From positions 1 through 17,586 of the forward strand of contig CAZGYE010000089.1 of NCBI GenBank assembly GCA_964530165.1: a stretch of DNA of 17,586 nucleotides, read 5' to 3'. Shown here in pieces: positions 9,201 to 16,600 of the stretch. The translations under genes were made by a program, and so were the position numbers. The notes beneath the pieces were generated by a model. It was not told where the DNA came from and ran no database searches. It saw only the letters and a list, made by a program, of their open reading frames with translations. How positions within the stretch are numbered: position 1 is the stretch's first letter; the number at the start of each line of letters is the position of its first letter. Source of the DNA: CAZGYE01 sp964530165. Lineage in GTDB: Bacteria; Planctomycetota; Planctomycetia; Planctomycetales; Planctomycetaceae.

Positions 9201-10071
9201 ACCTGCCGTCGGGCAGACGATCGATTTGGGTGATGGCGTCACGACGAAGCTGGTCCTCATCCCCGCCGGTGAGTTCGTGATGGGCAGCCGCACCGGCGAC
9301 GTTGACGAGCGGCCCCTCTCGCGGGTGCGGATCGACAGGCCCTTCTGGATGGCCGCCACCGAAGTGACCAACCAGCAGTTCAACCGGTTCGATCACACCC
9401 ACGACAGCCGCGTGGAATCGAAGAACACGTACCAGTTCGGCATCCACGGCTATCCGGTCAATCGGCCGTCGCAGCCGGTGGTGCGGGTTTCGTGGACGGA
9501 AGCGGCCGCTTTCTGCCGATGGCTGTCGAAGCGGACCGGCCGGAAATTCTCGCTGCCGAGCGAGGCCCAATGGGAATATGCGTGCCGGGCGGGCACCGCC
9601 ACGTCGACGTCTTACGGCGAGCTGGACGCGGATTTCTCCAAGTTCGCCAACCTGGCCGACGCCAAGCTGACCCAGTTCGCCAGCAATCCCTACACGGTCG
9701 ACACGCCGCTGAAGAATCCGCCCAAGTACGACGACTGGATTCCCAAAGACGCCCGGTTCAACGACGGGGCCCTGCTTTCGGTCAGTCCCGGCACGTTTCA
9801 GGCGAACGCGTGGGGACTGTTCGATATGCACGGCAACGTCAGCGAGTGGACTCGAACCGGCTACAAACCGTATCCCTATCATCCGGCCGACGGCCGCAAC
9901 GATGCCGCCCAGCCCGGCCGAAAGGTCGTCCGCGGAGGTTCCTGGCGCGACCGACCCCAGCGATGTACGTCGAGCTTCCGGCTCAGCTACCAGCCCTACC
10001 AGCGGGTGTACAACGTCGGGTTTCGCGTCGTGTGCGAGCTGAATCCGGACGAGCTGACCCAGCAACGGTAA
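6259..10071 (+). CDS. Secreted HZS-alpha-like di-haem protein fused to a SUMF1/FGE-like domain
   Basis: The protein has 1270 aa. A signal peptide covers about residues 1-39 (VLAGLYLAAGLSSFSVLG). Residues about 55-178 look like a beta-sandwich carbohydrate-binding-type domain. The helical segment, propeller and HZS-alpha-like core follow (about 216-925). Blocks shared with the upstream paralogue include LPDGKIIFTS, GRVLYSRWEY, PYPLSEKYFLVS, RGTVKRLRV, EDGSAKFEIPAN and VKLDAEAWDRLITWID. Haem motifs are C744-K-G-C747-H748 and C794-V-G-C797-H798. After a Pro/Glu/Lys-rich linker, residues about 988-1265 are a SUMF1 domain (IPAGEFVMGS, EVTNQQFN, LPSEAQWEYACRAG, FDMHGNVSEW, RGGSWRD). At the formylglycine-generating active site the first Cys is Asp1231 and only Cys1236 remains, so canonical FGE activity is unlikely. 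It lies 51 nt after its paralogue. Confidence 0.88.
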   Translation: MTNESEMTQDRSRWSRIVLAGLYLAAGLSSFSVLGPAWGKPPVKDAPAKEPAGSFTLPAYAFDRGNAKTFTKQWADAEPMVAFGGQSPVVIEYDVDFPVAAEYALSIYYAAAGARPVELSLDGKNVGRCCRSATGSWNTSKAKWEETCRLSISKGKHTLKLKRVGAFPHVVSLRFDSPAPFPKGWKLYRPQARTLKSPPPAPIYTRYTPDNVDVVALRLAIGDLTNTFGDGYPRGAVYLKRLDELEAQLKRLQDKPSDELKDTKQALIALKREALLENPLLDFDELLLVQRGVKSPNLGLPRNWQSNSSLRQTGYDDQIASLSPVGPDGKLTTIFKPDGGRFVGDVDLHFDADRMLFSMPGDNKRWQVFEVRVDGSGVKQLTGEQPDVDSYDACYLPDGKIIFTSTACFVGVPCVYGNAHVANLYVMDADGKNIRQLCFDQEHDWCPTVLPGGRVLYSRWEYTDTPHSNTRLLFHMNPDGTEQTAYYGSNSYWPNSVFYARPVPGDATKVVGVIGGHHDNPRMGELILFDPARGRREADGAVQRIPGRGKKVEPIIRDGLTINSWPKFLHPYPLSEKYFLVSSKPTPTSLWGVFLVDVFDNMTLIKELPGYALLEPLPKRKTPTPPIIADKVKLASKTATVYISDIYAGEGLKGIPRGTVKRLRVFTYHFAYQGMGGLLGVIGMDGPWDIKRVIGTVPVHEDGSAKFEIPANTPISLQPLDEEGKALQLMRSWMTAMPGEAVSCKGCHGSHNAAPVTRQTMAQTQPTAKIEPWYGPTRGFSFPREVQPVLDKYCVGCHNGQPQADGAEIPDLRGSVKLTDWRSITPGNGGGHAGKFSVGYAELQRFVRRPGIESDYHMLEPMEYHADTTQLVQILKKGHHNVKLDAEAWDRLITWIDLNCPYHGTWGEELDNPGRQRGRRRELLKRYGGVDDDPEAVPKTDKAAVEPVVPEPLPAAKDQVVDCPNWPFDAAEARLRQQAAGPAVGQTIDLGDGVTTKLVLIPAGEFVMGSRTGDVDERPLSRVRIDRPFWMAATEVTNQQFNRFDHTHDSRVESKNTYQFGIHGYPVNRPSQPVVRVSWTEAAAFCRWLSKRTGRKFSLPSEAQWEYACRAGTATSTSYGELDADFSKFANLADAKLTQFASNPYTVDTPLKNPPKYDDWIPKDARFNDGALLSVSPGTFQANAWGLFDMHGNVSEWTRTGYKPYPYHPADGRNDAAQPGRKVVRGGSWRDRPQRCTSSFRLSYQPYQRVYNVGFRVVCELNPDELTQQR

Positions 10072-10078
10072 GCATGAC

Positions 10079-11482
10079 ATGCAGATGAACAGAATGATCC
10101 TTCCGGCGGTTGTGCTGCTGATGCACGCGACCGTTGGAGACGTCACCATGATCTGCCGGGCGGTCCGCGCCGATGACTCGCAGATTCTCGTCAGTCAGGT
10201 GGTTCCCATCGACTGGAAGCGCTTCGCAGGGCGCCCGCGAGAAGGGGACGACACCCGCCGTTGCCGGCAGATGCTGCTCAACAGCGCCCGTCATAACGTG
10301 GCTTGGATACCGGAGGCCGCGGAAAACATCGAGCAGAACTGGCGCAAGCTAACCGGCCGGCAGAACCACGACGTCATTCGCCCGGCTTGCTCGGTGGCGT
10401 ACGCGATGGCTGTGGTGTTGAAAACCGGAATCTTCGACGAGCGGGCCGTCGGCGTTTCGAAGCAGGAAGCTCTGGCCCGAACCGTCAGACTGTTGAAGGC
10501 GGCGGCTGTCGCCCACAACCACGCCAGTTGGAAGTATCCCTGGCAATCGGCCCTGTGGGCGGCCACGCTCGGTCACGCCGGCTGGATGCTCTGGGACAAC
10601 CTCGATGCCCAGACGAAGGGCAGGATCGCTGCCATTGTCGAATTCGAGGCGAACCGCTTTCTGGATCCCGATTACCGCGTCCCGTACTGGAACGGACGGG
10701 GCGGCGATACAAAGGCCGAGGAGAACGCCTGGAACTCCATGGTGCTGAACGTCGCCTGCGCCATGCTGCCGGAACATCCGAACGCCCTGAAGTGGAAAAC
10801 GGTGTGCAGCGAGCTGATGGTTTCCGCGTATGCACTCCAGAAGGACCTGCAAAACGAAACCGTCCTGGACGGCAAGCCGGTCAAGGACTGGCTGGACGGA
10901 TACAACGTGCGGGAGGACGGCGTCGTCATCAACCACGGCATTGTGCATCCCGACTACATGTGCTGCGTCTCGTTGAACCTGTGGGCGTTTCCGGTCCAGT
11001 CGCTCGCGGGGCGGCCGGTCTCCGAGACGGCCGACTTTCGCGCTGACTTGGTCTACCGCACGCTGGCCACCAAGAACTGGCCGTCGCCGCCGAACAAGAA
11101 ACCGGGCGGGACCATTTACGTTCCGGGCCGAGCCGAGGTCTACTATCCCAGCGGCACAGACTGGTACACGGGCCGCGTGCCCATCTATTATCTGATGGAC
11201 GTGTATGCTCACGTGCTCGGCTGGGGCCGCAGGCTGCCTCGCCCGGCCGAGTATTGGATGCGGCTGAGGGCCGAAAGAATTTTGGAGAAGCAGTCCCGGC
11301 ACGCGGACGGCCGACTGTACGGCAAAAACGAGTTCACCCGGTTTCCTCCCCGCGAACAGATGACCGCCTTCTTGATTGCCGAGGCCTTTTTGCTCCGCTG
11401 GCTCGATGCCCATGGCAAGATCAGCCGCAAATCAAACTGGCTCGCCGAGACGGACGCCTCACGGCCGGAGACAAACAAATGA
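10079..11482 (+). CDS. Secreted protein, probable alpha-helical toroid; function unknown
   Basis: The product has 467 aa. The N-terminus (ILPAVVLLMHATVG, then CRAVRA before DDS) reads as a signal peptide with cleavage near residue 33. The mature part is rich in amphipathic helices with aromatic blocks: YPWQSALWAATLGHAGWMLW, EENAWNSMVLNVACAML, REDGVVINHGIVHPDY and GTDWYTGRVPIYYLMD. This pattern resembles (alpha/alpha) toroid enzymes such as heparinase/alginate-lyase-type or related glycan-acting folds, but I do not recognise the family and no catalytic set can be named with certainty. His/Tyr in NHGIVHPDY are candidates. It begins 7 nt after the preceding stop with no clear Shine-Dalgarno site (ATG at 10079; ATG at 10085 is an alternative), and its stop overlaps the next gene's start, so it belongs to the same operon. 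Confidence 0.85.
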   Translation: MQMNRMILPAVVLLMHATVGDVTMICRAVRADDSQILVSQVVPIDWKRFAGRPREGDDTRRCRQMLLNSARHNVAWIPEAAENIEQNWRKLTGRQNHDVIRPACSVAYAMAVVLKTGIFDERAVGVSKQEALARTVRLLKAAAVAHNHASWKYPWQSALWAATLGHAGWMLWDNLDAQTKGRIAAIVEFEANRFLDPDYRVPYWNGRGGDTKAEENAWNSMVLNVACAMLPEHPNALKWKTVCSELMVSAYALQKDLQNETVLDGKPVKDWLDGYNVREDGVVINHGIVHPDYMCCVSLNLWAFPVQSLAGRPVSETADFRADLVYRTLATKNWPSPPNKKPGGTIYVPGRAEVYYPSGTDWYTGRVPIYYLMDVYAHVLGWGRRLPRPAEYWMRLRAERILEKQSRHADGRLYGKNEFTRFPPREQMTAFLIAEAFLLRWLDAHGKISRKSNWLAETDASRPETNK

Positions 11483-12522
11483 ACTCACGCGAGCGGGTCA
11501 TCACAGCCCTGGAACACAAGCAGCCGGATCGGGTGCCGTTTTTCGAATGCGTCATTGACGAAGGGGTGATGGACGCGCTGTTGCCCGGCTGCGATTACTT
11601 CGCGTTCAACGATTGGATCGGGCTGGACATCGCCGGCATGAACCGCAGCAGTTGGCGGCGGGATAACGTGGAGTTCATCGACGAAGAGAAGGGCCTGTTC
11701 CGCGACAAGTGGGGCGTCATCCGCGCGTTCGGGGCGGAAAGCACCCCTTACCCCGTCGAAGGGCCGATAAAAACGCCCGAAGACATCAAGACCTACGAGC
11801 CGCCCGATCCAGAAGCCGACGACGTGCTCGAACAGGTGACCGAAGTGGTGGCCCGCTACAAAGGCAAGAAAGCCATCTGCGCCATCGGCCGCGACGGCTT
11901 CTTCAATCCCGGCTACCTGCGCGGGCAAGAGAACTTTTTGATGGACATGATCGAGCATCCGAAGCTCGTCCACGAACTGATCGACGTTGCGCTCTCCTAC
12001 GATCTGCGCGCCGCCGAACGGATGATTCAGGCCGGTGTGGACGTCATCGTGCTGGGCGACGACTACGCCGACAAAAACGGGCCCATGATGTCGCCGAAGC
12101 ACTTCAAGGAGTTCATTCTGCCGGGTCTGAAGCGGGCCGTCGACAATGCGCACAGGGCCGGCGCTTACGTGGTCAAGCACACCGACGGGAACATTATGCC
12201 GCTGTTGGACATGATCGTCGGGACCGGCATCGACGCCATCAATCCGCTCGAGCCGCCCGCCGGGATGGACATCGGCTATATCAAAGAGCACTACGGCGAC
12301 CGCGTGGCGATTGTCGGGAACATTGACTGCGGGGTGCTGCTCTCGGAAGCTCCGGCCGACGAAGTCCGCCGGGTCACCCGCGAAACGATCAAGATCGCGG
12401 CCCCCGGCGGCGGGTATTGCCTGTCCAGCTCCAACAGCATCCACTCGTCGGTGAAGCCGGAGAACTTCCTGGCCATGGTCGAGACGCTGCGGGAATGCGG
12501 CGAGTATCCGCTACGTGAATGA
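11479..12522 (+). CDS. URO-D superfamily protein (not HemE)
   Basis: The 347-aa protein is cytoplasmic, without a signal peptide. MNSRERVITALEHKQPDRVPF is the characteristic N-terminus of the uroporphyrinogen decarboxylase/methyltransferase superfamily. Later landmarks are GVDVIVLGDDYADKNGPMMS, HTDGNIMPLL (His234-Thr-Asp236), GIDAINPLEPPAGMD, IVGNIDCGVL (Cys284) and GGGYCLSSSNSIHSSVK (Cys314). The RQAGRY-type N-terminal motif of HemE is absent. Corrinoid methyltransferase relatives usually have His-x-Cys where this protein has His-Thr-Asp, so zinc-thiolate chemistry is uncertain. The start is ATG 11479 because it overlaps the preceding stop as ATGA (translational coupling) and fits the family N-terminus; a longer upstream frame is an artefact of reading through the toroid gene. 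The substrate is unknown; methyl transfer or decarboxylation are both possible. Confidence 0.9.
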   Translation: MNSRERVITALEHKQPDRVPFFECVIDEGVMDALLPGCDYFAFNDWIGLDIAGMNRSSWRRDNVEFIDEEKGLFRDKWGVIRAFGAESTPYPVEGPIKTPEDIKTYEPPDPEADDVLEQVTEVVARYKGKKAICAIGRDGFFNPGYLRGQENFLMDMIEHPKLVHELIDVALSYDLRAAERMIQAGVDVIVLGDDYADKNGPMMSPKHFKEFILPGLKRAVDNAHRAGAYVVKHTDGNIMPLLDMIVGTGIDAINPLEPPAGMDIGYIKEHYGDRVAIVGNIDCGVLLSEAPADEVRRVTRETIKIAAPGGGYCLSSSNSIHSSVKPENFLAMVETLRECGEYPLRE

Positions 12523-12541
12523 CGAATTCCTAATGACGAAT
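12518..12541. repeat. Short direct repeat AATGACGAAT across the URO-D stop codon
   Basis: AATGACGAAT occurs at 12518-12527 and 12532-12541, separated by 4 nt. The stop codon TGA (12520-12522) lies inside the first copy. It may be an edge of a dispersed intergenic repeat. Confidence 0.6.
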
Positions 12542-12567
12542 GTGTAACTTCCTGAAGATCCGCAACA

Positions 12568-12596
12568 AAGGGGACGCCTTTGCCGGCGCGCCCCTT
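12568..12596. terminator. Weak candidate terminator after the four-gene block
   Basis: AAGGGG (12568-12573) pairs with CCCCTT (12591-12596), with an inner CGCC/GGCG pair. The sequence after it on the plus strand is CAATTTG, a poor U tract, so this could be a 3' hairpin or a repeat arm rather than a terminator. Confidence 0.35.
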
Positions 12597-12682
12597 CAAT
12601 TTGCGGCGGGGTGGCCGGGTCTGACCAGCGGGAAGGCCCGGGACCGGCCACCCGTCGTGGCCTCGCAGTTTCGAGATAATGA

Positions 12683-12832
12683 GTGCCACTGAGTGTGGGG
12701 CAGGCTTTCCAGCCTGCCGATCATCAATGGCAGGGCCGAGTTCCCCAGTGCGCCTTCTACAAAATCACCCGCGACGGTCGTAAGATCACTCGTCAAGAGA
12801 CCATCGAGAGCGACAGCTTGATTGTCCGGTAG
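12683..12832 (+). pseudogene. Possible orphan 3' gene fragment
   Basis: A frame from a GTG at 12683 (after an in-frame TGA) to TAG at 12830-12832 reads about 49 residues. Its end, CAFYKITRDGRKITRQETIE and then SDSLIVR, looks like ordinary protein sequence, whereas its beginning (VGQAFQPAD) is the translation of the palindromic repeat at 12699-12718. The likely reading is the tail of a decayed gene truncated by a repeat; a genuine small protein is the alternative. No Shine-Dalgarno site is seen. Confidence 0.3.
12699..12718. repeat. Perfect 8-bp palindrome (REP-like)
   Basis: GGCAGGCT, loop TTCC, AGCCTGCC forms a perfect 8-bp stem. There is no U tract on either strand. Similar 'caggctttccagcctg' palindromes are frequent between genes in planctomycetes (from memory). 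Confidence 0.65.
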
Positions 12833-12843
12833 GGCGGCAAAGC

Positions 12844-12876
12844 AAAAAGGGGCGCCCCCACACGGAGCACCCCTTT
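12844..12876 (-). terminator. Intrinsic terminator of the YHS-like gene
   Basis: On the minus strand an AAA-led stem GGGGTGCTCC (12864-12873) pairs with GGGGCGCCCC (12849-12858), all 10 positions paired when two G-U wobbles are counted, with a 5-nt loop. It is followed by TTTTT (complement of 12844-12848). It lies about 55 bp after the stop codon of the minus-strand gene. Confidence 0.85.
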
Positions 12877-12931
12877 GGCTTTCGCGATTCGAAGAGAATC
12901 AGAGGCCGAGTCAGTCGGCCCGGTCCTACTA

Positions 12932-13405
12932 CTACTTCGTCTTTTTCTTGGCGATGACTTTGAAGCCGTTCTTGAACTGCTTGTCGTTGAAGACCGCTTC
13001 GACGGGATCATCGGCGCCCTCGGCCTTCTTCTTGCACTTCGGGCAACAGAAACAGACTTTGGTTCCGCCAATGTCGGTGATGGTCGCAGGATTGAGCTTC
13101 TTGCAGGTGAAGACGCACTTTTCCAGCTTGGCCTGTTTGGTGGCGTAGAGCTGCTGATTGGCCTTGGCGGTGAACTTTCTGTCTTTGGCATCTTTCTTGA
13201 GGTCCGCCTTGAAGGCCTTCGCGCACTTGCCGCAGCAGAAGTAAACCTTGCCGCCTTTGTAAGCAACCGAGCATTTCGTGACTGCTTTGCCCGACACCAT
13301 ACACTTGATGCCCTTCAGGTTGTCGTCCTCTTTCTTGTCGGCGAGCAACGGCGCAGAGAGCAAAAGTGCCGTCGCCGTGAGTGCAAACAGTGCTTTCAGC
13401 TTCAT
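12932..13405 (-). CDS. Secreted protein with two YHS/TRASH-like Cys-rich metal-binding units
   Basis: The product has 157 aa. The signal peptide is MKLKALFALTATALLLSAPL-LA (cleavage after residue 22). The first unit has Cys35, Cys45 and the YFCCGKC cluster (Cys57, Cys58, Cys61); the second has Cys97, Cys101 and the CFCCPKC cluster (Cys118, Cys120, Cys121, Cys124). Both follow the C...(F)CC-x2-C pattern of YHS/TRASH treble-clef metal-binding domains, and the rest is very Lys-rich, ending in KKKTK. A role in periplasmic metal (copper, zinc or similar) binding or sensing is inferred. The start is ATG 13405, which has AAGGAGA 5 nt upstream; an in-frame ATG at 13444 would place the signal core too far in. 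It has its own promoter candidate and terminator and appears monocistronic. Confidence 0.87.
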   Translation of the reverse strand: MKLKALFALTATALLLSAPLLADKKEDDNLKGIKCMVSGKAVTKCSVAYKGGKVYFCCGKCAKAFKADLKKDAKDRKFTAKANQQLYATKQAKLEKCVFTCKKLNPATITDIGGTKVCFCCPKCKKKAEGADDPVEAVFNDKQFKNGFKVIAKKKTK

Positions 13406-13410
13406 CGTGG

Positions 13411-13417
13411 TCTCCTT
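13411..13417 (-). promoter_or_regulatory. Ribosome binding site that fixes the YHS-like start
   Basis: The minus strand reads AAGGAGA, 5 nt before ATG 13405, which favours this start over the longer frame from 13444. Confidence 0.75.
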
Positions 13418-13459
13418 TTCGTGTGCTAGAAACATGTCGAACAACCGGCGCGCGTCAAC

Positions 13460-13478
13460 TGCTGTGTGACGAACAGCA
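13460..13478. promoter_or_regulatory. Small inverted repeat in the YHS-like leader
   Basis: TGCTGT (13460-13465) and ACAGCA (13473-13478) form a 6-bp stem with a 7-nt loop. A competing pairing GTGTG (13464-13468) with CACAC (13477-13481) overlaps it. It lies between the candidate promoter and the start codon and could be an operator or a leader hairpin; function unproven. Confidence 0.35.
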
Positions 13479-13507
13479 CACCGACATCATGTTGTTTGAA
13501 CCCCACT

Positions 13508-13536
13508 ACTCTAACGCGAAGAGAAGGGTTTGTCAC
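13508..13536 (-). promoter_or_regulatory. Candidate sigma-70-type promoter of the YHS-like gene
   Basis: On the minus strand GTGACA (13531-13536; 5 of 6 to TTGACA), a 17-bp spacer and TAGAGT (13508-13513; 4 of 6 to TATAAT) form a promoter. The leader to ATG 13405 would be about 95 nt. A second TTGACG lies closer to the gene but lacks a good -10. Confidence 0.45.
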
Positions 13537-13678
13537 GCGTCCCGATAGTTTTCCTCAAACTCGCCTCACCCGGAACTTACCCACGTTCTCATCCACTGCT
13601 GCTGAGTCAAACAAGCATCGCGAACTCAGAACGGCTTCTCTGTGAAGTATCTCACAATACTGCGAAAAGAAAGACAGG

Positions 13679-16600
13679 CTATTCGGTCAGGACCAGTTTG
13701 ACTTCGCGGACGTCGGCCAAAGCGCCGCGAAGTGGAGCCGCCGCCCGCAGCGTGATTGCCTGCCGGCCTGCTTTCAATCGAATCCGTCCCTTTCCGACGT
13801 AGAAATAGGTCTCCCAGGTCGCTCCGGTGCCTCCCACCTTGGCCGTCAGGCGATCGTCGGCCGCTTCCAGCAACAGGGTGTTTCCTGCCGAGTCGTTCTG
13901 GCAGGCATACTGGATGGCGACCACGTAGGTCCCCGTCCGAGAGACGTCAACCGTCCACACGGCTCGGTCCTCGGTGCTGTGCCAGTGTCCGAGATTACGG
14001 TGCGGCGATTCGAAAATCAGCGATTGGCCGTAGATCTCGCACGTCGTGGCCAACAGTCTCAGCGTGCCGTCCGCCGACGCCTTGACCAGCGCAGGCTCGT
14101 TGCCGGGAAACTTCCGCAGCTCCGGACCGGTGGCCGCAATGTAGGCCATCACGTCGGCCAGGTCCTGCCGGCTGAGGTCCTTCTCGAACCCTTCGGGCAT
14201 CAGTGATTTGCCGTTGCTGACCAGCTCTTCCAGATCGTCGCGGAGAATGACGGTTTCTTTTCCTTCTTGCTCTTTGAGGGTAATGCTGCTGCCGGTTTCC
14301 GCGGCCAGGATGCCCGAATGTGTGATGCCGCGCACCGTCAGGGCCGTATACGTCATGAACTTGGGTAGGACGGCCTGGTTGGGATCGAGCGTCGCGATCA
14401 GCAACGCTTGGGGCGACTTGTCGGTCAAGGCCACCAGATCGGGTCCGACGGCATGGCCTTTTCCGTTCAGAAGATGACAGACCGAACACTTCGCGTCGAA
14501 AACTTTCCGTCCCCGCTCACGATCGCCCGCCACCCTCAGAGCCGATTCGTACTCCTTCACGACCTTCAACCGATCGGAATTGACGGAGACGGCCAGCAGC
14601 TTGGCGGCTCGGCTTGCGATCGATTTGTTCCGATGCCCGGCAAGCCGTACCCGACGGGCCGCGTCGAATTCACTCGGCGGAATCTCTTTCTCCTCGACGC
14701 GATCCAAGAGCATCCCGGTCCACTCATCCCGGCTCATCAGCACGTCGAGGACTTTCGACCGGATCGCCGGCCCCAATCCACGCCATCCATCCAGCAGCAG
14801 CGCGGCGACGTGTTTGTCGTTCACTTTACCCAAGCTGGCGACCGCGGCTGTCTGGACCGTCAACGGCGATTGCGGCACAAGCAGATCGCCCAGCACGGCG
14901 ATGTCTTCAGCCAGCCGGTCGGGGTCGCGTCCCAATAAATTGAGCGCGGCCAACCGGACGGCGACGGCGGCCTTCGGGTCGACGGACGTCTTTCGGGCAA
15001 ACTGAAACAGAGTGTCGAGACGCTTGCGCGTTTCAACGCCGCGGCTTCCAAGGGTCTCGGCTAATTTTTTCAAAGAGATGCGTTGCCTTTGCAGACTGTC
15101 CAGTATGGCTGCGACGACGGCAATCTGACCGGCTGCGTACGTCCCTTTCACGGGGGCGACCGCTCTGTCAAACACCTGAACAAGGACGTCGTGGTTGCCG
15201 AACGCACCGGCAAGCGTTGCCAGCTTTTCACACAGATCCGTCGGCAGTTGCCGGGTCGACTCGCTGCCCAAGACAACTGCAGCCGCCGGGCCGAGATTGT
15301 CCTTGGTCAGGGAACTCACGACGGCTGCCGTGATGGTGGCGTCGCCGCGGTTGGAAAGGGCGAGCTGACCGAGCGCCTTGCCCGATTGCGGATCGTCCCA
15401 CTCGCCCAGCGTGCACGCCAGTTGAAACCGAACCTGTGCGTCGGCGTCGTCGATGAGCGTAATGATCTCTGCTCCCCACTCCGGCGCGCCGGCGAGCAAC
15501 GGCTCGCACAAACGGACCGCGTGCCGGCGGACACCCGCGTGCGGATCGTGAAGCGCCGCTTTCAAGACATCCGGCTCGAGTGCTTTCAGGCCCTCCAGCG
15601 TGCAGAGGGCCTGCATGCGGGTTGTCGGCCGTTTGCTCTCGGCGGCGAGTTTCTCCAACAACGGAATCGCATCTTTGTCCTGTCGCCGGACGAGCAGTCG
15701 CTGAGCCATGTCCCGCTGCCAGCCGTTCGGATGATCCAGGGCGGCGACCAGACCGGCCGTGTCCAGATTGTCCAAGCGGGCGACCGTGCGGGGCGGTTTG
15801 TCCCGCGGCAAGACGCGATAGATGCGGCCCCTGTCGTCACCGGCCCGCACATCCAACTGGGCCAACCGATCCGAGGTGATCCACCGGGGATGCTCGATGA
15901 CGAACCGGTACATGTCCACCACCCACAAGGCGCCGTCCGGGCCGGTTTTCAAGTCGACCGGGCGGAACCAATTGTCCCGTGAAGCCAAGAACTCTGACCG
16001 CTGTTCGCTCGGCGCCCGCTTACCGGTAAAGGTCACGCCGCGGCTCTCCAGAATCCGCCGGCAGACGACGTTGTGCACCGGCTCGCAGACGAACGCGTTC
16101 CCATAGTATTCCGGGCCGAGCAGCTCGTCGCGATAAATCAGCGGGCTGCACGCCGAGGTCACCCGGTTGGCGCTCTGCGGGCTGTTGAACCGTTTGAGCG
16201 TTCGGCTGATGGGGTACAGGCGGCTGGCTTCGGCGCCTCCCTCCGGGACGAAGACCCTCGAGCTGGGGCCGGGAATGTGTGGGTTTCTGCGGACGTAACG
16301 ATCCGGCATCGGGTAATGGCTCAACAGTACGCTGTTGGTGTTCCCGAACCAGTTCCCCCAATCGTCACGCACGCGGCCGTATTGAGTCCGCCCGGCAACC
16401 AGATCGAACTTCCAGTCCTCCGGGTGGATGCGAAAATCGCGGGCGCCCAGATTCACCTTCAACGTCGGATCCAGCGGGCTGGTGATGGTGCCGCCCAGAA
16501 GTCCGTTGGCGCCGTAAATCCAGTTGTCCAACGCGTAACTGAGGCTGTTCACACGGGCCTGGTAGTTGCTCGTGTCAAAACCAGTCAACAGGACCTGCCG

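Larger units (their letters stand above)
12523..12931. other. 409-bp intergenic region between convergent genes
   Basis: It holds a direct repeat (12518-12541), a weak GC-rich hairpin (12568-12596), a perfect palindrome (12699-12718), a small orphan frame (12683-12832) and the terminator of the minus-strand YHS-like gene (12844-12876). The rest shows no recognised feature. The mix of repeats and a gene fragment suggests a decayed locus. Confidence 0.6.

Noticed and set aside
3646..10071. Anammox hydrazine synthase locus
   Set aside because: Only alpha-like proteins are seen. No beta/gamma subunits or hydroxylamine oxidoreductase-like octahaem genes are present, and flanking genes are ordinary planctomycete ones.
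8188..10149. 653-aa minus-strand frame opposite the second haem gene
   Set aside because: The plus strand carries recognisable haem and SUMF1 motifs throughout this stretch; the minus frame has none and is an antisense shadow.
11479..12522. Naming the URO-D protein hemE
   Set aside because: The RQAGRY-type N-terminal motif of HemE is missing and the operon context is not haem synthesis.
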